DNA of 64,000 nucleotides from Dicyema japonicum (GCA_011109175.1 RDEW01000025.1:651990-715989), one strand, 5' to 3'; positions 46,985 to 58,664 are shown, counted from the first letter of the stretch. Notes: generated by a model from the sequence alone, not told the origin. Numbers and translations are program-made.

Positions 46985-49840
46985 AAACGTGTGGTGTGGT
47001 GTGATCAACGAAAATCTCAGATGGAAAATAAAGAACGAAAAAAAGACGAACTATGTGGAAAATCGAATATCAGGAAATTTGGAATTAACTGCACGCCATG
47101 TGAATCATTCGTTTATTTGGGCTGCATAAAAATGAGTAAAGCTTGCGCCAAAACGCTGTTGAGTTGGCTGTGCCCCTCTTGTATTGGAAAGGAGGTCGCC
47201 AGGCGGGAAAAAATAGCTCATCAAACTTTACACTGCCACATACTGACCACACTTTCTTGAAGATCTCGAACCTCAGAAAGCCATGAAATCCTAGTAAAAA
47301 TCCATAAAGGAGTACGAATTGCCGCATCATTGTGTCTTTCAGATTCCATTGATCACGCTCTGTCATCTGACAGTTGGGAATCCTGGCTAAAACTTATATG
47401 CTTTGCACGTGTCGCACTCGGAATATCTACAATGGAATCTGAGGACAATAATAAAAAACAAACTCCCGGCTCCACTTATCCGGAAAACAGAAACGAAACA
47501 TAATGAATTTTAGCAGTCATAACATACACGCAATACTTGAACAGCCACTTAATGTCAATGAGGTCGAAATCAGAGGATCATACACCAAAGACGTCTCAAA
47601 CAAATTAAAGAAGAGAGTAAACCGGAAAACTTCTGGAGGCGACGTCGGGCAGCCTTACGGTTATCACGTCCGATGACACAGTATTGTATTGTACCTCCGA
47701 GGTTCTGAATACCTTAACACTGAAGCACCCAGATGGACCGACTGACTATGAAAAGTTTTTGAATCTTGAAGGAACCCCGGATATAATCACTACCGAATCC
47801 GAAGTGCGCCACGGAATAGCTTCCTTCGCCGTTAGCAGCGGCGGAGGCTTGGAGGGGCTACGTCCTGGTCATATTAATGACCTTACGTCCACGTACACCT
47901 CGGAAGCTGGACGCTGTCTTGTCAAATCAATTACGGACCTAATCAGAAAAATGGTTAACGGCGACATCCCAAAATATGCCAGAGAATTGCTCTTCTCAGC
48001 AAGGCTACTTGCCTTCAAAAAACCCAATGGAGGAATCCGTCCCATTGCGGTCGGGAACTATTTCAGAAGACTTGCAGCAAAGGTAGCATCGACCCTGGTG
48101 AGTCGACAACTTGGAGAGGAGTTCTTTCCTAAACAAATGGGTGTTAGCATCCAGAACGGATGTGAGGTTACGGTTCATGCAGCAAGGCATTTCTTCACAC
48201 AAAGAAATATTTCAAATGAATTCATTGGAATCATGTTGGACATAACGAATGCCTTTAATTCTCTCAGAAGAGATAAAATTATGGAAACGTGTCGGAAGAG
48301 GGCTCCAAAGCTTTTCCTTCTTGTCAAATTACCCTATGGGGAAGATACGTCTCTGGTTTTTGAAAATGAAATTATTAAATCAAAAACGGGGTCCAACAAG
48401 GAGATCTGCTCGGACCTCTATTATTTGCCTTGACCATTGATGAGGTTGTGAGTCAATTGATGCTCAGCTAAATCTCTGGTACCTCGATGATGCCACAATT
48501 GGAGGATCGTTCAAAGAAACATACAATTCATTACGTAAAGCGTTACTCGCTTTAAAAACTTGGGCTTGGACATCAATGATAACAAATCAGAGCTAATAAA
48601 TTCTCATATCCAAACACCAATTTTCTCCCTATCAGGGAGTCTTTTAACGAACTGCTTCTTGGGATCCCGACTGTGCCAGTTGATAAATTATATTTCCTCG
48701 GATCCCCACTCAACGAAGACCTCAAAAACAATCTACTTTCCAAAAATGAAGAATTAACACTCCTCGCGAAAAGATTGTCATGTCCCGACTCTCACACATC
48801 TTCTTCCTGATGAGAAACAACATCGGACTACCCAAGTTTTTATATCTACTCCGATTTTCACTACTACGAACAATACGACAGTCTACTTTCGATAGACAAA
48901 TCTCTCAAACAAACTGTTGAGTCCGTTTCGACGAACATGGTTGGAAGCAATGTAAGCTTCACTCTGGATTTTGGGGCGTACGTCTAAGATCGGCGCTGGA
49001 TGTTGCGTACCCGGCATATCTATCGTCTCTCTCAAGCTGCAGCCATTTGACAAGGCAAGTCCTTCATCACACTATTGGACTTGCTGGAATAAGTCATTTG
49101 ACGAAGCAACGTATTTGGGATAACATTGTCTGTTCCAAAATTTTGGAAAGACCTTAAAAAAGAAGCAAATCAACATCGTCTGGCTTGTTTGTTGTCAGCA
49201 TCAAGTGGAGGGAGTGGAGCATGGCTTAGTGCAATACCTTGCCCATACCTAGGGACTCTTTGAGGATTGGGATCGGACAAAGGCAAGAACTAGACGTTTG
49301 CTAGGAGCACCGATGCCGATGCGGGAAAATAGTCGATGCGAAGGGATTGATCCGCTGTCATGCAGAAGAAGCTACAAAAGAGGACCACGTCACGCTGCTC
49401 TGAACGATGTGATCGTCAGAGCTCTGAAGGCTACAAGCTTCCCATCACAGCTTGAACCAATGGAAAGACACCTGACGGGATGACTCTTTTCCCTTACAAT
49501 CCGGAAGATCTTTGGTCTGGGACGCAACTTGTATTGACACATATTCAAGCACGAACCTTCTCAAATCGGTTCAGACACCAGGAGCAGCTGCTTCAACCGC
49601 AGAAAACCTAAAAATCAAGAAATATTCTTGCCTCGGGACCGGTACCGATTTACTCCTGTTGCGGTCGAGTCATTAGGAGTCGTTGGTCAATGACAGGCTG
49701 AGTTCTTGCATGAGCTAAAAGGAATGCTTGCCATAAAGAAAAGGGATCAACGAGAAGGGTTCTGGCTGAGACAAAAGATTGGAATGGCCATACTCCGAGG
49801 GAACTCGTTCGCGATCCACGCAGCCGGCTTCCTCAACTAA
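46985..49840 (+). mobile_element. RLE-type LINE: PHD finger, RT, CCHC, nuclease (best copy)
   Basis: About 2.9 kb, plus strand. 46991-47260 encodes a PHD-like finger (C-x2-C...GC...WLCPSC). 47684-48433 is an open 249-codon RT half: GGLEGLRPGHINDL, ARLLAFKKPNGGIRPIAVG, RRLAAKVASTLVSRQ, GCEVTVHAARHFF, LDITNAFNSLRRDK. The QGD and YxDD region follows in other frames (WYLDDAT near 48480). Then 49298-49840: a CRRS-like knuckle, RALKAT, a nuclease block (DGMTLFPYN; WDATC-like) and the C-terminal LRGNSFAI. Several frameshifts make it inactive. The R/KPD-x(12-15)-D pattern in the better copies marks a restriction-like endonuclease, so target choice is probably sequence-specific (inference). Confidence 0.85.
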
Positions 49841-50059
49841 CATTTGTTTCTTTGTTAAATAATTGTCTTTAAAAAAAAGGTTAATAAAATCAAAATTTTA
49901 ATTGATTTTGATTTTTCTATTTTTCGTGTTTTTGAATAAAATACTCAGGTGTCATCACTATTGCTACTAAAAATTCAAAAATGGCATTTAAAAGCGAATA
50001 ATATAACTTTTTTATTAGAAACCTAATTAACATCTAATTAAGAGTAAACAAAGCTTAAC
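49841..50059. other. AT-rich flank
   Basis: 3' flank of the RLE element; no motif beyond an A-rich stretch near 49870. Confidence 0.3.
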
Positions 50060-52035
50060 ATCTTCTTTTGGCTCCAGGATTGGTCATTTTCCAAGATCTT
50101 TTTCTTCCATCACTCGTCTCTGGCCCATTGTTCGACTTTTCAAGCACATTATCAGTCTCAGTGGGCATCATTTCATAGTCCTCCTGTTCATCAGTTTTAT
50201 CAAAAATATTATGAGGATATGTATTAAGGAATTAAAATAATGTTTGTAATATTTGGTGACGATTCCATCCCAGGTTAAAACAACGGGGATAATTGTAACT
50301 TTCGCTTTTTGCAATAAAGCCAGTTCGCTTGCTAAAAGATCATACTTGTGGAATTTTTCAATTTCAACATTCTTCAAATTTTTCTTGAAGTGATTCCAAC
50401 TTCAACTATTGTTATCTTTCTCCTTAATTTGTCCATACGAAAATGTCTGGTTTATTGTTCATAATCTTTGTATCAGTAGTTATGGTTGAGTCAACTCTGA
50501 TCTCAACAGCTTCATTAGTCATCACAGATTGGACCGAATGGTTCTTCAATTTCTTCGACTGATTGATTTCGAATTGGCGACAAATATGAATACGTTTTAT
50601 TACTTTATTGTGTCTCTTCAAATAATCACTGTTAAGCATTTGTCATCATCTGATTGCCAAATGATCAACTGATTTCTTTGCAGAGTGGAAGTGACTGCAA
50701 CTTGCTCCACCAGTTTAAAAAAACAAATTACAGTCTTGAGCCAAACACAATGTTCCTTCTGAGCGCGGAGAATTGTTCCCGTGCATTAACCATGCGGAGG
50801 ATTCCGTAATGTAAATCTTTGTTTCTTGGAAGCATTCAAAGAGAGTTGAATGCAGACTTCCTTTTTATTTGTTCCATTAGGTATTCATTTTGTAATCTTT
50901 GTATAATTATGACATTTAGGTTCTCTGATTGTTCAATGCTATATTTCCGAGTTAGGAATTCTACGATTGTGGCCATAAGTGTTTTTTTTGATTTAATGAC
51001 CCGTAGAATTTCTGCTCTTCTTGGGCACCAATAGGATTTTTGTTCCAGAAATTGAAAAAGAATACGTTCGCTCTTATGGGTTATAGAGACCAATCCTCTT
51101 CCTAGTCTGTTCCTTGGCATATAAAGTCTTTTTTTGTTAGAAGGTTTCAGATGAATTCGATGACTTGTAAGTATCCCGCGTATTTTTTATCAATGTTCTC
51201 GAATTCGTTTGGATCGATATCGACAAGTCCGATGTAGTAATTATATAGTGACAGTGCATGTTCGTTGATGGCCTTGAACATGTTAGCAGAGTTAAGTTTC
51301 GTATCTGCTAAATTATTTATTCTCTTGTTCATCGTATCAAAAATTGCCTTCAATACATCATTCTTCAAAACACTGCTTGACTTATCTTCAAGCACTCCCA
51401 GGTAGCGGTAACCATCAAGTAACCTTGCCTCCTCAGATAAGCTTCGTACATTTGTTGCTGACTTATCAAAATTCTTTTCAAGTCAAGCAGCTTCAAAGAA
51501 AGCATTGACTTGATTCATCACTCTTACCAATGTATCCTCTTTATGGGAAACTATTTTTAAATCATCCATAAACAATAGATGATTTGTTGCGTATGTTATT
51601 GACATCCGATCTGGATTGTTGATTATCACTTTCAGAAATTTTTCGTTTAATGATTTGCTTAATGCATCCATCACGAGAACAAAGATCTGAGGGGACAGTG
51701 AGTCGCCCTCTTTTCACTTTCACTACTCCAATCATTTTCTGACTAAATGCCAATTTAATCTTCCATTTAGTTATCAAGTTTTTAATAAAATTAACGACCC
51801 AAACAGGCAATCGAGATGTCTCAAGTACTTTATTCAGGAAATCATGATCCACCTCTGATATCGAAAATGAATCAGACTCAGAGTAATTCAAGAGCCTCAA
51901 TAAAAATAAATAATTTTTTGTGGATTTTAAGTAGCCCATTCTCTATTTCAGAAGCATTTATTGCTTCTTTTGCCTTCGAACATAATAATCCTTTATCGCT
52001 AAATTTATTCACAATTTGGGCAGCCGCTATATAAC
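50060..52035 (-). mobile_element. LINE family G, longer copy
   Basis: Minus strand, in order: RT 51939-51562 (EVDHDFLNKVL; LPVWVVNFIKNLITKW; then a frame change through the SPQIFVLVM block), 51674-51483 (MDALSKSLN; LLFMDDLKIVSHKED, catalytic DD kept), 51395-51147 and 51120-50836 (MPRNRLGRGLVSI, the LPR...GRGL block), then 50639-50424 (TDTKIMNNKPDIFV) and 50377-50168 (KYDLLASELALLQKAKVTIIPVVL). The last two resemble the PD...K core of a restriction-like endonuclease. It is broken between domains but each piece is readable. Confidence 0.8.
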
Positions 52036-52339
52036 CGTACTCTCTTTTCTTTCCTTAATAAAAGATTTTAAATTTGTTTAATTTGTATAACATTTTTCGA
52101 GTATTATTCTACTGCTTTTAACCAACTGCCCCATCTTTAAAATTATGCTTAATAAAAACCTTGTAATTATTGCATCAGGTGGACATCCAATTGAATGGAA
52201 TTCATTCCTAAGAGATTTGTAGCACCTTTTTTACTGCTCCTATCAATTCGTCTATTTTAGTATAGTATGTCTTTATTTTCAATATACATTTATACAACAA
52301 ATGCGAAACACAAGTCACATGAAATAATCATTGATAGAT
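52036..52339. other. AT-rich spacer
   Basis: No gene recognised. Confidence 0.3.
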
Positions 52340-52600
52340 TATTTTTAACGTTTTACCAGCTAAATATAATTATATGGATAATACCTGAAATCACATCGGA
52401 TAGTAACAATAATACATTTTCTCGTTTTATCTGGATATTTTGGACAATATCATAAATAACGTGACAAATGATTTGGGACGACGGAGAAGAATCCAGAGTT
52501 TTGCATTCGACAAGATAAAAATCCGACGGATTATTTATGCTTCCAATCAATCTTAATGCGAACGACTGTCCTCTCACATCAGATTCATCTATTATTATTA
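52340..52600 (-). mobile_element. hAT/CGGBP1-like transposase fragment
   Basis: Minus-strand frame 52577-52353 encodes RGQSFALRLIGSINNP, LVECKTLDSS and ENVLLLLSDV, the pattern D-S..R....N.L.G......LL.....L....V..F.SDA seen in hAT-derived CGGBP1/ZBED proteins. Only this piece is present. Confidence 0.5.
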
Positions 52601-52799
52601 TAAAAACTTTTTCATTTTTAAAAATTTTTATTAGAAATTAAAACTTTATAATCGCTTTTATTTCCTCTATTTTCTGATTTACTAGTGATTTCACAGCACT
52701 TTTGCAAGAAGACTCTGATGGAACAGTCACATTCAGTCGCTTAAAAAATGATTTGACGCATGGTAAGTTTAGCTTATATAATGGAATGTTGGCTTTAAA

Positions 52800-53031
52800 A
52801 AAACTCTCTTCCTATTAGAGTGGCGTCATGTGATCCACCTGTCTAGGTGGCGCCTAGTGCCAGGCCGGCACGAAAAAGAATCATTTGCTCTCCCCCATTC
52901 CAATGGAGGGGTTTCTGCCAGTATGGACGTCTTTTACCCTTTATGTTGATTCCGGATGGACTCTGTTTATGTGAAAGTGGAAACTGGATACACTTAATTA
53001 GTTGTTTACTTTAACTTCTTTCTCGGTGTAT
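52800..53031 (+). mobile_element. SINE family S2, copy 2 (interrupted)
   Basis: Contains the S2 body with two perfect short hairpins: CCACCT-GTCT-AGGTGG (52835-52850) and GTGCC-AGGCC-GGCAC just after. Its tail CTTCTTTCTCGGTGTAT stops at 53031, where a LINE is inserted, and resumes at 53848 as TTTCTCGGTGTATCCGGGG followed by (TAA)n to about 53882. Confidence 0.85.
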
Positions 53032-53847
53032 TATTATTATAATAGGCACGTACGCGATGCCAAGATCATGACAAAGCATGTGCAACACGAAAAGTTAACA
53101 ATCTAATTAACGTCGCCCATCTTTTTCGATCCGTTGCCATATTCCGTAGCATATCTAGATCGTCCCCATCTTTAAGGCACTTTCCAATTTTCCTGAGATC
53201 TTCATCTAGAATAACCGGCAGTGTTGTCCTCGGCCGGCGGCGGAAACGAGAAGCTTCTAAGAAAAAATACTCCTCCATTGCTATGTTGGCAGGGGTCCCC
53301 ATATTGTGGCGGAGTATGTGTCCAAAGAGCCCTTTTGTGCAGAAGCCAGATCTTCTTCATTTTGTTAAAAGCGACATTAGTTAGTGTCCTCCTTCGTGTT
53401 ATATCTTCGGTGTCACCGAGAAGGGATCCTAGTTTTTTTGATCTACGCCAGTGCTCGTCGGTCCTTTCCTCACTTCTTTTTAGCTCCGTGATTTCGGTTT
53501 TGTTTGTTTTTACTTTTAATGACCACTCAGCCATTTTATCAGGCATTTTCTCCAAAAGTGCAATTAACTCTTCTTTGTTATTCGAAATAAAGTCTACGTC
53601 GTCCGCATATGCTATTATGCTCGTTCCTTCTCTGATATGAGGCTTCAAGTCTCGTAGAGCTGCCTCCAGATAAATAATGAACAAAATCGGGGATAATGGA
53701 TCTCCTTGAGGGGTACCAATTGTCGTTTCAAATGTCCTCGAAAAAGCTTTCCCAGTGCTGACCATCAAACTCGTGTCCGTCAAGAGTGTTCTGACCATCC
53801 TAATCGTTGAGCCCTCCAAAAAGTGCTCCAGAATTTGCAGCAGCTTG
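53032..53847 (-). mobile_element. 5'-truncated LINE inserted in a SINE tail, with TSD
   Basis: A minus-strand LINE of about 816 nt flanked by a 13-nt direct repeat TTTCTCGGTGTAT (53019-53031 and 53848-53860), a clear target-site duplication. An open RT/C-terminal frame, 53819-53202, encodes IGTPQGDPLSPILFIIYLEA, then IIAYADDVDFIS and a SKKLGSLLGDTEDITRR block, with YADD intact. The 3' end (53047-53331) is repeated at 12157-12441. The tail on the minus strand is (TAA/ATA)n. Start of the element is missing, as expected for a truncated insertion. Confidence 0.93.
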
Positions 53848-53882
53848 TTTCTCGGTGTATCCGGGGTTAATAATAATAATAA

Positions 53883-54279
53883 CTTCTTAAAGGTAAAACA
53901 TTTTTTTAATTATATAATTTAACTCGTTAATAAAAAATGACATTCTATGACAAAAAATCGCGTTAATCAGGGAGGTCATTGAAAAGGTCAAGAATGTTAT
54001 TAGAAAAATTCCTGGCGAATTTTCCACCAACTCACGAATTTTTTAACAACATCTTTTTATTGAATTTTCCGTCTAAGAAACATTTCAAACTAGCAGGTCT
54101 ATCATTTTAATACCATTTCACAGGTGCTACTGTAAAAAATCTTATTTTCTCATTCCATCTACCAACTGTAAAATCAATAAGGCCACTAGTGCTTACTCTA
54201 AGATTATTACATGTATATGTCTCATTGGGGTAACCTTACATATCGCATGATAACATCAAAATATATAATTAAGTATAAT
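53883..54279. other. AT-rich spacer 3' of RNF121
   Basis: No gene recognised. Confidence 0.3.
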
Positions 54280-55279
54280 TTATTTCCAGTGAAACAAAAT
54301 GAATATAACTTTTAGTACTATCATAACAACGGGGACCCAGCCAATAAAATACCTCATCAAATCAAGAATGTCAGCAAATAGAATATCAAATTGCTGCCAT
54401 GGCAATTTAAACACAGACCGTAAATTTACAAACTCCAGACAATACGGACAGGTCTGCTTCTTTCCGACAATGCACCATCCACGAATGCAGAGCTCGTGGA
54501 ATCTACATTTTTTGAGAATATACTTGTGTCCACAGTTAAGGTCGATCACTCCCTCTGTGAATTCATCAGGGATACCAATTTTGATGGAACGACCGCAGAT
54601 GGCGCAAATTGAGGGATCTAGATACTTGGATGGGAGATTCCCGTCGGATGGGAGATACTAAATTCACTCATAAATGAACCCCAATGTGGGCAGCCATCCT
54701 CGGAATGAATATCTCGCTTAAATCGCGAGAAATAAGACCGAAGTACAAACCAAATAAAAGGGAGAGGAGCCCACAGCCAATCAGCTTTTCGAACAGGTAG
54801 AACGTCGTAGGGGTGAATATAGGAGACAAAAACACTGGAAAAAACACAAGGAAAACTCCAATCATTGACAGACCACCAAAAAACTTAAAAACAATGTTTA
54901 GTCCACCATAAACTTTTCTTATATTTAATATACCAACAGACCTTGGGGTTTCTGGTGAAATTTGCTTAGAGAAAGACGACCGAACAAAATAAGCAGCCAC
55001 TGATCCAAAAATAAGATAAAATATAATGAAGGGAAGTTTCCTCCATAACAGGAAAGGGGGGACGGTTATGACTAGACAGAGAGTCACAATTTGGTAAGAG
55101 TTAAAAAATCTCCTTTTCCACTCAAACAAAAGTATTTGTGCAGTACAGAATATTAAAAATACCACAATAAGTTTACCTCCCTCATTTTTGTTTTCATAAT
55201 TATTAATTCTACAATTAATATAAGATTACTCATTCGGTTTAATAATATTAGATATATTAGACACATTAGAAACGTTCAT
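54280..55279 (-). CDS. RNF121: RNF121/RNF175-like RING membrane E3 ligase
   Basis: Multi-pass ER/Golgi membrane RING protein; the family acts in protein quality control. Four exons (55279-55230, 55208-54680, 54657-54524, 54502-54280), all in phase, 311 residues; introns are 21, 22 and 21 nt. After a short N-terminus come about five hydrophobic segments starting at LIVVFLIFCTAQILL, with WKRRFFNSYQIVTL and the family block FGLYFGLISRDLSEIF before the RING. The RING reads C-AIC...[27 protein letters not shown], with the last intron between CGHK and FHEL. A final membrane segment lies at the C-terminus. The cytosolic N-terminal helix of human RNF121 is shortened. The poly(A) hexamer overlaps the stop codon. 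No lesion. Confidence 0.92.
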
Positions 55280-55396
55280 GTGCTGAAATATTTAAATAAT
55301 TATATTTTAATAATTATTATATAATAATAATTTTTGGAGTCTATTGTGTTTAAACTTAGTGCTTTGGGTGTCATGTGTGTTGTAAATTAAATTTTT
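55280..55396. other. Upstream region of RNF121
   Basis: AT-rich; presumably contains the RNF121 promoter, but no element can be pinned down. Confidence 0.25.
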
Positions 55397-55640
55397 ATTC
55401 CAACACCTCATCCGGGATCGACTTTCCGGGAAAGACCACGAATTACTATACCAACTCTTCTACATCAAGACCTAACTTCGATTGGGAAAGGGTTGACGCC
55501 GGCAGATGATCTTGAGTATCGAGGAACAGAGGGAACTGGAAGCGATTAACAAAACGCATCCAGGAGAGGGTGGGACAAGCGAGATAACTTTACTAACGTT
55601 GTTTTGCGATGTGCTTAATAATAATAATAATTCCAACACC
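55397..55640 (+). mobile_element. Short retroelement with 11-nt target-site duplication
   Basis: ATTCCAACACC occurs at 55397-55407 and again at 55630-55640. Between them is a 222-nt segment ending in TTAATAATAATAATA, so this is a small plus-strand non-LTR insertion (SINE or 5'-truncated LINE). Its body matches none of the other families in the window that I could see. Confidence 0.75.
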
Positions 55641-56424
55641 ATCGTTAAACCGAAAAAACAGTGATACCGACAAATTTAATCCAGGCTCTCAGTTTGGATT
55701 GGTGCTCTTCCCTTGATCCTAGGAAAGCACACTGGAGTCAGGTTGCCTCCTGATCAGACCTTTTTTTGTTATTCCTTCTGATTAGGATCTCCTAAAGTGT
55801 CGGTATCGTGTTCTTTTTCTCCGTAGACAACTTCTCTGTCACTCCAAAACCCTTTTTGTGTAGCTGCGATTTTCTGAGCATAGTCCAAGAGATTGAAGGC
55901 CCCCATGAGGTACATAGGAAATGCATGGCTCAATACATTCGGAGTAAAGCGTTTTTAGTATATTCCATAGCCCCGTTAGGCTTTTCACGGCGATTTTTTT
56001 TCCGCATTTTTAGCATATTTCCAATAAGCCGCGAGAAACACATATGTATCTGTCAACAGGTAGTTGTGGTTGAAACAGGTAGCACTGTGCACACGCTATA
56101 AATTGTGTTTTGTTGTGTATTAGCAGTCTTCATTTAATGACAGGTTTGTACTATTTTCTCAATTAATAAAACCATTAGTACTCAGGCGAAAATAAGGAAC
56201 GAATTTCAGAAGCAATTTCTAAAAACTCGTACATATTTACAAGAACACCTTAAGGAGATTTATTTTGCCAAAAATTCTCTAAGATAGTAAGATCATCCAA
56301 ACCGGTTTTTCTCAACCTTTTTTTTGTATCGCCCCTATGAAAAAAATTTTCGCCCCCTACAATAACTATACATTGTAATGCTATAATTAATTGGTATTTT
56401 TTATATAAAAAAATGTTAATGTAT
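55641..56424. other. Unrecognised sequence
   Basis: No known family on either strand; a 97-codon plus-strand frame at 55808-56101 shows no motif. Confidence 0.3.
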
Positions 56425-56755
56425 CCCTTGGACTTCAAAAATAACAAACATCGATGTACTCAAACGGGTGAAAACGGACACTTCGCTAGAAGGAAGAATC
56501 GTAAAACACAGATTGGCGTTCTTTAGGCATGTTATCCGCTCTGACTCCCTGGAAAGAACCATTATGCTGAGCAATATTACTGGGAAGAGAAGACATGGTC
56601 GATCGAGGACTCGGTGGCTATCCACGGTGGAAGACGTCACGGGAATGCATATATCAAGGCTACTCCAAATTGCGACGGATCGGGGAGAGTGGAAGAAACT
56701 TGTTCATGAGATTTCCAAGGGTCGGACACGACTAAATTGGACAACATAACATAAC
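56425..56755 (+). mobile_element. RTE-type LINE 3' end
   Basis: Matches 15080-15345 closely (GAAAGAACCATTATGCTGAG, ACTGGGAAGAGAAGACATGG) and has a longer open frame, 56468-56749: GRIVKHRLAFFRHVIRSDS, then GKRRHGRSRTRWLSTVED, a typical RTE C-terminus. It ends in ACAACATAACATAACC. Confidence 0.8.
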
Positions 56756-57200
56756 CCTTGACCTTGTGAAGATGAACCAGATGTTCTATATTCGGGATCC
56801 TTGTCTTCTTCGCAAATACTTAAATTATTCTGCTTCTTACTTATCATATGGTTAAGTAGACTACATCCTTTAACAATAGAATCAAATAATTTAACAAATC
56901 TATCCAAACAATTTCATTGTGATAACCATCTAATTTCTGAAGAAGAACAAACATACTTTTTTCCTTGATCAATACAATATTCATGGAAAAGACGGTCGCG
57001 ACCAAATTGTACCTGTGCAAAATGCAATAAACAAATATCGCATTTGGGCATTTTTGTTTTAAAAATGCCATAAATCCACGACATTTTCCAATCATGGCCA
57101 TTGCATTATCAGTTGCACAAAGTACTATACTTTCGAATGGTAAATTATGATTATTTAGGTATAATTCAAATTCGTTGAAAATAGAAAATCCCATTGTGTC
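56756..57200 (-). mobile_element. ZBED/hAT-type transposase fragment
   Basis: Minus-strand 57194-56844 encodes FNEFELYLNNHNLPFESIVL, then CATDNAMAMIGKCRGFMAFLK and FVYCILHRYNLVA: the TDGA.AM.G...G....K and HC..HR..L blocks of ZBED/SCAND3-like hAT-derived proteins, with C in place of the first His of HC. A stop follows. Fragment of a domesticated gene or DNA transposon. Confidence 0.7.
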
Positions 57201-57289
57201 GATTTTTAATAATTTTAAAAACGATAATTTCTAATCCAAATTACAGCTATCGTCAAAATATCTTTTATAAATGGTCATATAGCGGCTGC
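57201..57289. other. Short AT-rich spacer
   Basis: Nothing recognised. Confidence 0.25.
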
Positions 57290-58240
57290 CCTGACTGCGT
57301 GGATATTCCCTCTCAGAATGGCGAGCGAGATTCGCTCAAATAACCAGCAGCGCTCACGATGGTCTCCTGATCGTATAGCAATCTGATTCCCTAGACCAGC
57401 CATGCCCAAAGGGGAGCCACAGAAAAAAAAATTTTTGATAAAAATACTGGTGAAAATTACTTACAAAAACGAGTTAAAACAATATCGAAAAGGGAGCCAT
57501 GATTATATGATCATGCCTGCCCTAGAGGACTCAAGAATTCCAGTGTCGCAGGCCCAAGGGAACCAGACGTCTCATCGGCGAGTGGAACAAACAAAAAGTC
57601 TTGGGTAGAACCGCGTACTTTTCCCGTTTCAACTTCTCGGCCTTCTCAGCAACAGAACAGGCTCCAGATGCACTCTGGAGTAGTTTGCAAGGGGCAAACA
57701 TGTCGGTGCAGGTGACGTCCCAGACAAGAGGATTCCCGGCTTCAAAAGGGAAGATTGTCATCCCATCTGGTCATTTCCCGTCCCGCCTGCCAAGACCGAC
57801 TGGTTCGAGCATGGAGAGGTGTCCAGCGGCGTCCAAAGCTCGCCTAACGACTTCGTTCAAGGCCATGTGTCTGGGAAATCTGCCTGCACTCTTCCTGCAG
57901 GAGAGAGTGTAGGCCAAAACAGTCGATCTGGTCTCCGCATCGGCACGGATGTGGAACACAGACTTTTAATCAGTCGTAATGAAATCCCAATACGGACGAT
58001 TTCATCATCCAGGAAGGTACCCAAAACTCCATTCGGAATGGCGTTGACCGCTCTCGGAAGATGCCCCCGACAACAAACAGGCGATGTTGGCTAGATGACA
58101 CTAGCAAATCTTTAAAAGAATTCCAACATATAGCATCATCCAGGACCCGCGTAGAGAACACGGAAGGCAGGGAAAGTTGATAAGTGTGGCTCCAATCCTC
58201 ACGAGCATAGCGTCCTTGTCAATAGAAAAGATTTATTATC
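57290..58240 (-). mobile_element. RLE-type LINE, C-terminal third
   Basis: Minus strand: 58161-57970 (WNSFKDLLVSSSQHRL and a following linker), then 57959-57771 and 57761-57531: [57 protein letters not shown] and KLKREKYAVLP. This is the cleanest nuclease motif of the family: RPD, then 15 residues, then D. The far C-terminus (FERISLAILRGN) is at 57340-57300, separated by about 130 nt of unrelated A-rich sequence around 57400-57530. Confidence 0.85.
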
Positions 58241-58664
58241 AAATATAACGATTCATCAAGTTGCACTGAAAATTTTCTGAGATTAATAATTAAAGAATGT
58301 TCGAGATTATAGTTCATCTCGTGGATTATATTTTTTAGTAATTCGGAAGATTCCCTCTGCAGAAATGTTTTATAAACAATTCTACACAGGGGAGTACAAC
58401 TCTCAGAAATCGAATGAGGATTGCCTATATAAATTAAAACAAAGAAAAAACCAGTATTGTATTTACAAAAAAACTGTGTATTTACAAAAAAATAAATACA
58501 CAGTCTTGAATAGGTTGAGGACTTGTAGGTATTTATTAATGAAGTTAGTTTTATTTTTTGTTATGGTTTTGCTTTAGGCTTCTAAAAATTCAACATCTTT
58601 TCCAATTGATTGAAGCCCATGCAGTGCTACGTGGCTAATTGGTGGAAGTTTTCTGATTTTTTTG
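58241..58664. other. AT-rich spacer
   Basis: No gene recognised; the frame 58365-58577 is of low complexity (K, Y, N). Confidence 0.3.
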
